From an endosymbiont of Galathealinum brachiosum (GTDB lineage Bacteria; Pseudomonadota; Gammaproteobacteria; SZUA-229), in assembly GCA_003349885.1 (NCBI GenBank), contig QFXC01000007.1:197475-261474 (forward strand): 64,000 nucleotides of DNA, given 5' to 3'. A program made the position numbers and the translations under genes. The notes under the pieces were generated by a model. The model searched no databases and was not told the DNA's origin. It saw only the letters and a program-made list of their open reading frames with translations. This document shows, one piece after another, positions 44,617-54,338 of the stretch (the stretch's first letter is position 1; every line of letters starts with the position of its first letter).

Positions 44617-47600
44617 GTAAATTACAACGCACAGGCGGTCTCGCCAACTGGTCAATTCAACGACCTATTGCTGTCATTATGCTGTCGCTGACAGTACTCG
44701 TTATAGGGTTATTTTCATTTGACCGTTTAAATATCAATTTACTACCCGATATTATTTATCCAAATGTAAATATACGTATACTGGAACCAGGCACTCCAGC
44801 TAAGGTAATGGAAGATAAGTTCACTCGCCAGCTTGAAGAACAGTTAGCTATTACTGAAGACGCTATACGGGTTCAGTCCGACACATCCGAGGGACGTAGC
44901 GCCGTAAATCTGATCTTTCCTTATGGCACTGATATTGATAGAGCTTTACAGGATGCCAGCACACGACTCGACAGAGCAAAACGCTTTCTACCCCAGACCG
45001 CAGAACCTGCTGTCATCTATAAACGAGACCCATCCCAGTTACCGGTAATGGAACTGATTGTTAGCTCATCAACACGCAGCTCCGTTGAACTACGTAGCTG
45101 GGTTGATTATGAATTTTCAAAATGGTTCTTAAATATTGAGGGCGTAGCTTCAACCGAAGTGGGTGGTGGTCTTGTTCGAGAAATACAGGTTATTATTGAT
45201 CAGGAAAAGCTTGCCGCAGCTGGTTATAAAATAGCGGATATAAAACAACTTTTACAAAATGAAAATCAGGATATATCCAGTGGTGTTCTTTATATGGACA
45301 CACACAAGCTAAGCGCACGAACAGAAGGCCGCTTCGACTCTATAGAAACAATTTCAAACTTGCCCTTAAATACCAGCCCACTGAATAGCAGTGAAAAAAA
45401 CCTTATTTTAAGTGATATTGCTCAAATTATAGATGCCCATCAGGATGAAGAGTTACGCATTCGTTTAAATCAACAGCCAGGTATTAAACTTACCATTCAA
45501 AAACAACCCGACACTAATACTATTGATGTTGCCGATCGTTTACACCAACAGATTGAATGGTTTAAAACTCAAAACCTGTTGCCATCTGACATACAAATTG
45601 AAACCGTCGATGATCAATCGGTTTATGTAAAACATGCATTAAACAATGCCAGTTATGCCGCTATCAGCGGTGCATTACTGGCAATGTTAGTTGTTTATCT
45701 TTTTCTACGTGACATTCGCCGTACATTAATCGTTGCAACCGCAATTCCTCTGGCTATTTTCATTACTTTTCTAATTATGAGTTTAAATGATATTAGTTTA
45801 AACATTATGTCACTGGGTGGACTAGCGCTGGGTATAGGATTGCTGGTAGATAACACAATTGTAATGCTGGAAAACATATCACGACATCAGATGCTAGGTA
45901 AGACACCCGACATTGCAGCATCAAATGCCGCTGCAGAAGTAACTAGCGCGATCACTGCCTCTACCACAACTAACCTGGTAGCTGTTCTACCTTTTCTTTT
46001 TATAGGCGGTTTAATTGGACTGCTGTTCAGTGAATTAATTATTACCTTAAGTGCTGCTATCATTGCATCACTGGTCGTTGCATTAACATTGATTCCCGCA
46101 CTTGGAGCAAAGATACAGGCACCAGTAGATCAGAAAAAAAATACTTTTTTCGATACATTAAAACAGAATTACAAGAAGGTTTTGACATTTTTACTACCCC
46201 ATAGCTTACTCATATTTAGCCTGTTTAGCATCGTATTAATATTAAGCTCTATGCAGTTACTTGACGCAAAAAATAGTTTCTTTCCAACAATGGATGAAGG
46301 CAAGGTTTCAATAAGCATTAGCACTGAACCGGGAACCCGACTTAGCGAATTAGATAAAACATTACAAATAATTGAAAAACTCGTTTTACAGCAACCCGAA
46401 GTTAGCACCGCTTTTGTAAGCTCCGGTGGCTTTGTGTTTGGCCGATCCCAGTTTCAGAAAAGCAACCGTGGATCAATATCGGTTCAACTAAAACCTTTAT
46501 CCAAAAGAAATAATATAAGCAGCTCAAACTGGGTCAAAAAAACTAACAAAAAAATAAAGAAGCTACAACTTGCTGGTTACAAAGTCCGTATGCGCGTAAA
46601 GGGTGTGCGTGGCATACACACAAGCCATGGTGATGATGATTTTAGCCTGCGTATTCAAGGCTCTGAGATCGAAGTTTTAACCGAAATAGCTGAAACTATT
46701 ATCGAGAAAATACGGTTAATTCCTGAATTAAAGAATTTGAGTCATAGCTATGAAGAACAAAGCAATGAACTGGTTATAAAAGTAAAACGCCAACGAGCGG
46801 CTGATTTAAATATCAGCACAGAAGACATAGGCACAGCATTACAACTGGCATTAAATGGACAGGTCGCGACAGAGTATATTGAAGGTGACAGAGAATATGA
46901 TATTCGTTTACGTTTACAACGAAGCGAAATAAAACAGTTACATGATATAAATAACATTATTATTTCACTACAGCAGGGTGAAGCCATACGCTTATTTGAT
47001 GTTGCTGACATTAGCATTTCACCTGCTCCCAGTATCATTAAACGGGATAATCAATTACGTATAAATGAAATTTCAGCCTCGGTTAATTCTGATGTAGATT
47101 ACCAGCAGTTAATTGAAAGAGTATTTGATATCGTGAATGAGATGCCCATACCCGATGGATATATTGTTTATGACGGTGGCACACTTGATACACTCAAGGA
47201 AAGTAGCTCAACCAGTTATATCTTATTAGCGTTAGCCGTATTTCTGGTTTTTGTTGTAATGACTGTTCAATATGAATCCCTGACCAATCCAGTTATTATT
47301 ATTTTAGGCGTACCCTTTACATTAATAGGTGTTTATCTAGCAGTTGAATTCGCACTTGATGGTCGGCTAAGTATGCCTGCCAGACTGGGAATAATTATGT
47401 TGGCAGGCATTGTGGTTAATAATGCGATCGTACTGGTTGAACAAATTGAAATTTGTCGACAACAGGGCATGGAAAAAGTAAATGCCGTATTAGAAGCAGC
47501 TATGTTACGCCTAAGGCCTATACTTATGACCAGTTTAACAAGCGTCTTCGGTATGCTACCTCTGGCTCTGGGTTTAAGTGAAGGCTCTGAAATGCTAAAA

Positions 47601-47708
47601 CCACTAGCCACAGTCGTGGTTTTTGGGTTGTCATTTTCATTACTGGTATCTTTAATACTTATCCCCATGCTGTATTTACTTGTTCATAAGAAGGAATCGT
47701 TAACTTGA
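44613..47708 (+). CDS. RND efflux pump, AcrB/HAE1-type inner-membrane subunit
   Basis: 1031 residues with the RND plan: TM1 near residue 20, a large periplasmic loop, a TM2-6 cluster (about 340-500, with GGLALGIGLLVDNTIVMLEN carrying the charged TM4 residues), TM7, a second periplasmic loop, and TM8-12 (about 870-1020). It exports a hydrophobic or amphiphilic substrate by proton antiport; substrate unknown. It overlaps both neighbours by four bases (adaptor upstream, phosphopantetheinyl transferase downstream), so the three genes are one unit. Confidence 0.92.
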   Translation: MSKLQRTGGLANWSIQRPIAVIMLSLTVLVIGLFSFDRLNINLLPDIIYPNVNIRILEPGTPAKVMEDKFTRQLEEQLAITEDAIRVQSDTSEGRSAVNLIFPYGTDIDRALQDASTRLDRAKRFLPQTAEPAVIYKRDPSQLPVMELIVSSSTRSSVELRSWVDYEFSKWFLNIEGVASTEVGGGLVREIQVIIDQEKLAAAGYKIADIKQLLQNENQDISSGVLYMDTHKLSARTEGRFDSIETISNLPLNTSPLNSSEKNLILSDIAQIIDAHQDEELRIRLNQQPGIKLTIQKQPDTNTIDVADRLHQQIEWFKTQNLLPSDIQIETVDDQSVYVKHALNNASYAAISGALLAMLVVYLFLRDIRRTLIVATAIPLAIFITFLIMSLNDISLNIMSLGGLALGIGLLVDNTIVMLENISRHQMLGKTPDIAASNAAAEVTSAITASTTTNLVAVLPFLFIGGLIGLLFSELIITLSAAIIASLVVALTLIPALGAKIQAPVDQKKNTFFDTLKQNYKKVLTFLLPHSLLIFSLFSIVLILSSMQLLDAKNSFFPTMDEGKVSISISTEPGTRLSELDKTLQIIEKLVLQQPEVSTAFVSSGGFVFGRSQFQKSNRGSISVQLKPLSKRNNISSSNWVKKTNKKIKKLQLAGYKVRMRVKGVRGIHTSHGDDDFSLRIQGSEIEVLTEIAETIIEKIRLIPELKNLSHSYEEQSNELVIKVKRQRAADLNISTEDIGTALQLALNGQVATEYIEGDREYDIRLRLQRSEIKQLHDINNIIISLQQGEAIRLFDVADISISPAPSIIKRDNQLRINEISASVNSDVDYQQLIERVFDIVNEMPIPDGYIVYDGGTLDTLKESSSTSYILLALAVFLVFVVMTVQYESLTNPVIIILGVPFTLIGVYLAVEFALDGRLSMPARLGIIMLAGIVVNNAIVLVEQIEICRQQGMEKVNAVLEAAMLRLRPILMTSLTSVFGMLPLALGLSEGSEMLKPLATVVVFGLSFSLLVSLILIPMLYLLVHKKESLT

Positions 47709-48442
47709 GCGATTGGTATAATCAGGATTCATATACAGAACTTGCTGAAAATGATATTCACATATGGCTCAATTACCTGAATGTTCATGAAGCCAGAATA
47801 AAGCACCTCTACCCGCTTCTATCCAATAAAGAAAAAGAACGTAGCGAACGATTTAAGTTTTATAAACACCGTAAAGCATTCATAGCTTCTCATGGTTTTA
47901 TGCAAATGGTGCTTTCATATTACATTGATGCATCTGCAGGTGAAATTGAGTTTACTCAAACAGAGTTGGGGAAACCCTCACTCATTGAAAAACAGAATTC
48001 TAATAACATCCAATTTAACTTAAGTCATTCAGGCAATATTGCGATACTTGCTGTGTGTAAACAACATGCTTTGGGAGTAGATATTGAATACGCTGAAAGA
48101 AAAATAGAATGGCAGGGTATTAGCAAACGGTTTTTTACTCCAAATGAGCAATCACAACTTTTTAAATTACACGAATCAGCTCAAAGAGATGCTTTTTTCC
48201 AGGTCTGGACGCGTAAAGAAGCGCATATGAAAGTAACAGGTCAGGGTTTATCTCTGGCACCATCGCATTTTGAAGTCACTGTTCCACCGTCACCCGCCGA
48301 GTTTATTGGCAATATGAAAACAGTAGACAATCATTATTACAAAATGAAAGATATCAGGTTGCCAGACATGTTTAAAGATTACTTCGCCTGTCTATCTGCT
48401 GACTTTGATTTTGACAACATTACCCAGTTCATACACTCCTGA
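47705..48442 (+). CDS. 4'-Phosphopantetheinyl transferase (Sfp/HetI type)
   Basis: 245 residues starting at TTG, whose TTGA overlaps the pump stop codon. The two signature motifs are present: LGVDIEYAER (Mg ligands D126 and E128) and the VWTRKEAHMK segment (W168, K171, E172). FNLSHSG near residue 108 is also typical. The enzyme moves phosphopantetheine from CoA to a carrier protein. Sfp-type enzymes commonly serve secondary-metabolite or polyunsaturated fatty acid synthases, none of which is in the window. Coupling with an RND pump is unusual. Confidence 0.92.
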   Translation: MSDWYNQDSYTELAENDIHIWLNYLNVHEARIKHLYPLLSNKEKERSERFKFYKHRKAFIASHGFMQMVLSYYIDASAGEIEFTQTELGKPSLIEKQNSNNIQFNLSHSGNIAILAVCKQHALGVDIEYAERKIEWQGISKRFFTPNEQSQLFKLHESAQRDAFFQVWTRKEAHMKVTGQGLSLAPSHFEVTVPPSPAEFIGNMKTVDNHYYKMKDIRLPDMFKDYFACLSADFDFDNITQFIHS

Positions 48443-48586
48443 AATAAAATATCTACGTTTAAGCATATAATGGTTAACTCTATAATCCATATATCACGCC
48501 TTGAATTTATCAAATCTTATATTATTATCTTTCTATACCTTTACTTTAAACCATAGAGTTTTAATAACTTCCTGGAGACAGTTAGA

Positions 48587-49864
48587 ATGATTAATAAGAA
48601 TATTCTTATTTTCATCATATTCATTATCAGCTCTAAAACTTATGCCATAGATATATTAACTGGACAGGACAGTCTGGAATTTCATGGTTATTTTCGCGGA
48701 GGTCTGGGATCAAGCGAATCAGGTGCAACACAGGCAAAATTTCAGGCACCCGGGGCACGCGCAAAATATCGCTTAGGCAATGAACCTGAAACCAATATGG
48801 AGTTGCAGCTAACTTACACTTACGACATGAAAGAACCTGAAAATGAAAACAGCCATGTTCAGGGTATTATTATGCTTGATGGTTTTAAACATCACGGTGA
48901 GAGCAATAGTTTTACAGTAGACAATCTTGCTCAGGGTTATTTGAGTTTTAATAATTTTTTTAACAATGAAATAAAACTTTGGGTCGGGCGTCGTTATTAT
49001 GATAGAAAATCTATCCATATTATGAACCATTACTGGCTTAATCCCGGACAACGCTCACAGGCTGGAGCTGGCATTGAAGATATAAATACAGGTAGTGGAA
49101 AATTAGATATTGCCCTGTTCCGTTATGAAGATGATTTTGATATCAACGGAACATCTCACTTAATAAACAGCACAAGCATTGATACTCGATGGCATGATCT
49201 AAACATAAATGATAATTTAAAGTTAACACTCTGGGCCGGATTGTCTCTACGTCATGCAAATGATGATCTCAATTATGAAGATAAATCAGGATATGGCCTG
49301 GGTGGATGGTTAGATCATAAACATTTAAATATAAAAAACACCTCTGTCATTATTTACCAGACAGGATCTGCAATCACGCAGGCAGACTTTAACCCTAACC
49401 CTATTCGTGAAGATAAGGGCTGGGAGCTTGATAACGCAACAGCTCTTGAAATAAGTAATACATTAACTTACGAGTCGCTTCCAGATCACTCTATACAATG
49501 GACCTTGCTCTATCGCCATGAAGATCATGGCTTTACTGAAAACACCGATTTCAGTTGGTACAGCACAGGTGCAAGACCCATTTTTTATTTCAGTAAACAC
49601 ATAAACCTGGCATTTGAAGCCGGAATTGATTATGTCGATGACGAAGTTAATAATCGCAATGGAACATTAACAAAACTCAGTACTGTATTACAGATTTCGG
49701 CTGATAGAGGACTAAAAAGTCGGCCCGTACTACGTTTTTTCGTTACGCTTGCTGAATGGAGTGATGAGCTGAAAGGGCTTATCGGTCATTTTCCTGGAAA
49801 TGCACCCTATGCTAACGATACCCAGGGCTGGACGGTTGGAGCTCAAGCTGAAGTATGGTGGTAA
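48587..49864 (+). CDS. LamB/maltoporin-like outer-membrane porin
   Basis: 425 residues with a signal peptide (about 1-20). The first mature segment, LEFHGYFRGGLGSSESG followed by FQAPGARAKYRLGNE, and the end VLRFFVTLAEW...VGAQAEVWW match carbohydrate porins of the LamB family, which form 18-stranded trimeric barrels. The aromatic C-terminal end fits outer-membrane insertion. It is convergent, 18 bases apart, with a histidine kinase that is itself next to a sugar-type binding protein, suggesting sugar uptake or sensing. No sugar permease genes are present nearby. A good ribosome binding site (CTGGAGA) precedes the ATG. Confidence 0.85.
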   Translation: MINKNILIFIIFIISSKTYAIDILTGQDSLEFHGYFRGGLGSSESGATQAKFQAPGARAKYRLGNEPETNMELQLTYTYDMKEPENENSHVQGIIMLDGFKHHGESNSFTVDNLAQGYLSFNNFFNNEIKLWVGRRYYDRKSIHIMNHYWLNPGQRSQAGAGIEDINTGSGKLDIALFRYEDDFDINGTSHLINSTSIDTRWHDLNINDNLKLTLWAGLSLRHANDDLNYEDKSGYGLGGWLDHKHLNIKNTSVIIYQTGSAITQADFNPNPIREDKGWELDNATALEISNTLTYESLPDHSIQWTLLYRHEDHGFTENTDFSWYSTGARPIFYFSKHINLAFEAGIDYVDDEVNNRNGTLTKLSTVLQISADRGLKSRPVLRFFVTLAEWSDELKGLIGHFPGNAPYANDTQGWTVGAQAEVWW

Positions 49865-49882
49865 TTATAAAGTCACAGAGCA

Positions 49883-52306
49883 TTACACTAAACTGTCTAA
49901 ATCACAGGGCACTGTAAACCAGAAGATACTACCCACTCCTTCTTTACTTTCAACACCCACTTCTCCTCCCATATACTCTATCAATTGTTTACAGATAACC
50001 AGACCTATACCTGTACCATCTACGCTCGACCCATCTGCTCCAAGTCTTTCAAATGGAGTAAATAACTTATCAATACCTTCCTGAGAAATACCGAAACCGG
50101 TATCTATAATTTTAAATTTAATATGTGAATTATTTACATCTGAACAATTTATTATAACTTTTCCATTTGGCTTATTATATTTAATTGCATTAGTTACAAA
50201 GTTGATAAAAACCTGCTTTAATCTTGTTTCATCAGCCATAACAAATGGCTGTAGACAACTAGTCACTTCATCTTCAATACTAATATTCTGAGACTCTGCA
50301 TATAATTTAGTTAATTTTAAACTATCAATTAACACATCACATGCATTGATACTTTCAATTTTTAAAACAAGGCCGCCTGATTCAATACGTGCCAGATCCA
50401 GCACTTCATTTATTAACTCAAGGAGATGCCCGCCAGCTTCTAAAATCTCATTAATATTACTTGAAACATTCTCATCATCAATATTCGCAAGATCCATTTC
50501 AAGCAATTGAGCAAAGCCGAGTATCGCATTTAACGGAGTGCGTAATTCATGACTCATTTTTGAAAGAAATTCAGATTTTGCCTGATTTGCTTTTTCAGCA
50601 TACTCTTTAGCATTCAGGATTTCTTTTTCAAAATATTTACGTTCGGTAATATCATGATACGTGCCTAGTATACCAATAACTTTTCCATCAATATCATGCA
50701 AAGGAATTTTATTAGTTTCTACACAGGTTTCAGCTTCTGATGATGTTTCCTGAGTCTCCTGAATATTATACTCTGCCTGATCCGAGCCCATTACTCTACG
50801 ATCAGTAGCTACATAGAAATCTGATTCGTCTTTTGTCCAGGGCAGATCATAGTCTGTCTTCCCTATAATCTCTTCAGGGTACTGCAAACCACAAACATCT
50901 ATAAAATTTTTATTACATCCTAAATAGACAGAATTAATATCTTTCCAGAAAACATACTGAGGGATGTTATCCATTATAAGTTTAAGAAACTGTGTTGACT
51001 CTTCCAGTTTAATTTCAGCTTCAATTCTGTCTTTATTTTCACGCTGTAAGCTTTCATTAGAAGCAAGCAAGTCTCTTGTTCTTTCTTCTACACGTTTTTC
51101 AAGTGACTCCTGAGACGCAAGCAACTCCTTCTCTCTTAAATCAACTGTTTTAGCTGCAACATTAAATGCATCTGCAAGCACATTGATTTCATAACTCGTG
51201 CTTTCATCTGCATTAAATAACTCATAATCCCCTTTCTCTAAAGACCTCACCGATTTAACTAATTTATCGATTGGAGTGGTAATACTATAACGAGAAAAAA
51301 TCAAACCTATAGGCAATAAAGTCAAAATTGATATAAGAAACACAAAAAACATGACAATTATGGTGTCATTAATTTGCATATTAATAATATTTTTATTAAG
51401 ACTTGAAACCAGGTAAAATCTCTCACCACTAGAAAGAGGAATAGAATATGACTCTATCAAATAATTCTTATGTTTTATCCAGCTTGTTTTATGATCATCT
51501 TTATCATTAAAAAGCCCTGGCGAATACTTTAAACTTTCTAGCCTTGCACCATTTATATCATCACCGATATGCTTATTATTTGGTAAAATTATACTATGTT
51601 TTGCTCTGGAGCCTTTAGACAATACATTTAAAATTGATTCATTTATAGGATTAACCAGATATAAACTACCAATATTCTTTTTAGCACCGTCCAGATACAA
51701 CCTGTCCACACTAGATACTGCTTCCACACCAACTATTTCTTCATGGTAAGTATAAACACTCTCAGCTCTATTTACGGCTGGTTCAATATTAACCACCGGA
51801 AACAAATTATTATTTTCAGAAACTATCCATTCATTATCATTTTCAACCGATAATATATAAACAGGCTTTCCTGATTTGAATGATAAGATACCCATTGCAA
51901 CTTCACCAGGTCTCGAGAAAGCCGTTAACCAGCCATTTTTATCATAAACTCTTAATTCATATAAGCGTGTGGATTTAGCATAATCATATAATGCGTGAGC
52001 TATGTTTTTCTTCTCTTCATCGTAAATATTAGCCTGATATGTTTCTATTTCAGCATATTCAGAAATAAGATTAAGAGAGTTTATTACTGTATTCCGATTA
52101 GACAATTCTTCTGCATAAAATCGGGTATCTACCTGAATCTGATTAAAGCTACTCTTTGCTCGCTCATAATAACTTTTAAAATTTAATCGAGTTGAATTTT
52201 CATAATCATCTTTAATAATGAAACTTAAAGACAAACCCGCCAGTAACATACTTCCCCCCATTGAGAGAACAAGTAATAACATTATTTTTTTTCTGATCGT
52301 TTTCAT
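49883..52306 (-). CDS. Membrane HAMP-PAS histidine kinase
   Basis: 807 residues. TM1 (about 9-30) and TM2 (about 305-327) enclose a roughly 275-residue periplasmic sensor region. HAMP (about 328-380), a coiled coil (about 385-430) and a PAS/PAC domain (about 435-560, [18 protein letters not shown]) follow. HisKA has [15 protein letters not shown] and the HATPase has GTGIGL. There is no receiver, and no response regulator gene is adjacent. It lies 20 bases downstream of the sugar-type binding protein gene, a TorT-TorS or LuxP-LuxQ-like pairing. The kinase core resembles those of the 22-37 kb operon. Confidence 0.92.
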   Translation of the reverse strand: MKTIRKKIMLLLVLSMGGSMLLAGLSLSFIIKDDYENSTRLNFKSYYERAKSSFNQIQVDTRFYAEELSNRNTVINSLNLISEYAEIETYQANIYDEEKKNIAHALYDYAKSTRLYELRVYDKNGWLTAFSRPGEVAMGILSFKSGKPVYILSVENDNEWIVSENNNLFPVVNIEPAVNRAESVYTYHEEIVGVEAVSSVDRLYLDGAKKNIGSLYLVNPINESILNVLSKGSRAKHSIILPNNKHIGDDINGARLESLKYSPGLFNDKDDHKTSWIKHKNYLIESYSIPLSSGERFYLVSSLNKNIINMQINDTIIVMFFVFLISILTLLPIGLIFSRYSITTPIDKLVKSVRSLEKGDYELFNADESTSYEINVLADAFNVAAKTVDLREKELLASQESLEKRVEERTRDLLASNESLQRENKDRIEAEIKLEESTQFLKLIMDNIPQYVFWKDINSVYLGCNKNFIDVCGLQYPEEIIGKTDYDLPWTKDESDFYVATDRRVMGSDQAEYNIQETQETSSEAETCVETNKIPLHDIDGKVIGILGTYHDITERKYFEKEILNAKEYAEKANQAKSEFLSKMSHELRTPLNAILGFAQLLEMDLANIDDENVSSNINEILEAGGHLLELINEVLDLARIESGGLVLKIESINACDVLIDSLKLTKLYAESQNISIEDEVTSCLQPFVMADETRLKQVFINFVTNAIKYNKPNGKVIINCSDVNNSHIKFKIIDTGFGISQEGIDKLFTPFERLGADGSSVDGTGIGLVICKQLIEYMGGEVGVESKEGVGSIFWFTVPCDLDSLV

Positions 52307-52326
52307 GTTTATTTAATTATATCTGA

Positions 52327-53283
52327 TTAAAATATAGGTGAAATTTTCTCAACATTTTCTTTAGTTATAATTTTACTTTCAACTCGAACAATTTTTGGTA
52401 CTGATTTGCCATGTAATATCCTGAGTACTATCTCTGCAGTTTCTTTGGCACAGGTCGGATAAACAAATGAAGCAGATTGATTTCCTGTTCTAATAGCTTC
52501 TCTTGCTTCATTTATATAATCAATGCCCACTATTAATTTCTCTTTAGGTGAGATACCCGCCTTTTTTAAAGCCAGTCGAGCACCTACCGCCATACTATCA
52601 CTCTGAGAATATATAGCATCAAAGGCTATATTTTCCATTATAGCGGCTTCAGTCTGGGTAATAGCATCTCCACGAAGGTAATTTGCATCTTTTATAGCAC
52701 TGACTTTAATTCCGGGATAGCGTTTTAAGCTATTCATAAAACCATCTGTCCTGGCTATCGCAGTTGTTGCTGTGGGTACACCGCGCAGCACAAGCACATT
52801 ACCTTTGCCTGATAACTTTTTCGAAATATATTCCCCGGCTTTTGTTGCAATCTGATAATCATCAGGCGCAATCAACGTAGTATAATCATCTGATGTAATA
52901 GTACGGGTAATTAATACGACAGGAATACCCTGTTTGTAGACTCGTGATATCGCGGGTGTGCTCGTTACCCCATTTCTCGGGCTTGTAATTAAGACATCCA
53001 CTTTTTGATAAGCCAGATTTTCAATATCCTGTATCTGTTTAGCACTATCCCCGCCTGCATCTGTAACTATTAACTTGATTTCAGGATGTTTTTTGAATTC
53101 CGTAATGAGCTCATTCACCTGCGCCCTTCTCCAGTCATTTGCAAGTGTATCCTGTGCAAAACCTACTATATATTGTTTATCATGCTCACTTTTGTCTGCA
53201 TGTGATAATTGTATATTGATACTAAAAATTATTGTTATTAATACGATACATTTTGTAAACAGTTTAAATAAATGTGCATTCAT
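52327..53283 (-). CDS. Sugar-type (RbsB-like) periplasmic binding protein
   Basis: 318 residues from the ATG at 53283, where a signal peptide begins; another in-frame ATG lies at 53316 and neither has a strong ribosome binding site. The fold is the type-1 periplasmic binding protein of the ribose/LuxP group: IVGFAQDTLANDWRRAQVNE, DAGGDSAKQIQDIENLAYQKVD (conserved DA...DIE pattern), VLVLRGVPTATTAIARTDGF and FDAIYSQSDSMAVGA. No ABC permease is present. It precedes the kinase gene by 20 bases, so it probably delivers ligand information to it. Confidence 0.88.
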   Translation of the reverse strand: MNAHLFKLFTKCIVLITIIFSINIQLSHADKSEHDKQYIVGFAQDTLANDWRRAQVNELITEFKKHPEIKLIVTDAGGDSAKQIQDIENLAYQKVDVLITSPRNGVTSTPAISRVYKQGIPVVLITRTITSDDYTTLIAPDDYQIATKAGEYISKKLSGKGNVLVLRGVPTATTAIARTDGFMNSLKRYPGIKVSAIKDANYLRGDAITQTEAAIMENIAFDAIYSQSDSMAVGARLALKKAGISPKEKLIVGIDYINEAREAIRTGNQSASFVYPTCAKETAEIVLRILHGKSVPKIVRVESKIITKENVEKISPIF

Positions 53284-53331
53284 AGGGTGTTGACTCTTTT
53301 TAATATTTTTATACATTTGCCAGTTTAGAGT

Positions 53332-53511
53332 TTAACCTAATATTGTCAAAACGACTATAACGACTACTGCAACCCCAATAAGTACTGAAATAATTACGGA
53401 CCAATGCTTTTCCTGTATTTCTTTTTTATCTTCTTCATTTACTATCTTATGTATATCATTTAAAACTTTACCCGCTACAAGCTGATCAATATTTTTCTTT
53501 AACTTATCCAT
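53332..53511 (-). CDS. Small single-pass membrane protein after the PP2C gene
   Basis: 59 residues, ATG at 53511 preceded by GAGGGTAAT. The N-terminal 36 residues are charged and helical (MDKLKKNIDQLVAGKVLNDI, ending in EEDKKEIQEKHW). The rest is one membrane helix (VIISVLIGVAVVVIVVLTIL) ending in Gly. It begins 9 bases after the phosphatase stop codon, so it is probably the third gene of the kinase-phosphatase operon. I recognise no family. Coding is supported by the ribosome binding site, the clean charge-then-helix layout and the tight spacing. Confidence 0.7.
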   Translation of the reverse strand: MDKLKKNIDQLVAGKVLNDIHKIVNEEDKKEIQEKHWSVIISVLIGVAVVVIVVLTILG

Positions 53512-53520
53512 ATTACCCTC

Positions 53521-54318
53521 TCAATTAGCCATCACTTCAGACTTAACTATTATCACCGATATATTATCTACTCCACCATTATCATTAGCTCTGGTTATCA
53601 ACTCATCAACCGCAGTTTCCAGACATTCATTCTTTTCTAAAATCAGCTTTATCTGCTCATCAGATACACAGTTAGTCAAACCATCAGAACATAATAAGTA
53701 AATTCTATTTTGATTTAATTCTAAACGATTTGCCTGTATATCAGGGTCATCTACCAAACCTATTGCCTGGCTAATCATGTGATGCATCGGCATAATTTCA
53801 AATTCATGCTGATTAATTTTTCCTTCGTTTAGCATTTTCTGCAACATAGTATGGTCTTCTGTTACCTGTTTAAGTAACTGCTGAGAATACTGATAACACC
53901 TTGAGTCACCTAAATGACTGATTGCTACTTCATTATCATGAATTAACATCGCAACAATTGTGGTTGCCATATTATTCAAATCAAAATTAAGTTTTTGTTG
54001 TTCCATTATATGCAGGTTTGCATCAGCAATAGCATGTTTAAGTGTAAGACTTAACCAGTCAGAACCATAACCTCCACCACTATGTGCCTGCAAAATAGCC
54101 TTTGCCACATATGCCTGTATAGTATCTACTGCTAGCTTACTGGCGACTTCGCCACCTTTATGCCCACCTACACCATCAGCCACAAGCAAGAGCACTGCAT
54201 TACTATGCTCAAACTCTGACATCAATATACTATCCTGATTTTGCTGACGTACCTTACCTCTATCTGTACCTCCTGCATAAACAATTGATGTGTTTTTATC
54301 CGTCATCATATTTTCCAT
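53521..54318 (-). CDS. PP2C-family Ser/Thr protein phosphatase
   Basis: 265 residues. The metal-binding motifs of bacterial PP2C enzymes are complete: GGTDRGKVRQQNQDS at the start, ADGVGGHKGGEVAS, HLGDSRCYQY, SDGLTNCV and DNISVIIV near the end. It should remove phosphate from Ser/Thr residues, most likely on targets of the kinase encoded 20 bases upstream. This kinase-phosphatase pairing is typical of PpkA/PppA or Stp/Stk systems. No type VI secretion genes are in the window. Confidence 0.93.
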   Translation of the reverse strand: MENMMTDKNTSIVYAGGTDRGKVRQQNQDSILMSEFEHSNAVLLLVADGVGGHKGGEVASKLAVDTIQAYVAKAILQAHSGGGYGSDWLSLTLKHAIADANLHIMEQQKLNFDLNNMATTIVAMLIHDNEVAISHLGDSRCYQYSQQLLKQVTEDHTMLQKMLNEGKINQHEFEIMPMHHMISQAIGLVDDPDIQANRLELNQNRIYLLCSDGLTNCVSDEQIKLILEKNECLETAVDELITRANDNGGVDNISVIIVKSEVMAN

Positions 54319-54338
54319 TAACCAGATAGTTTATATAA

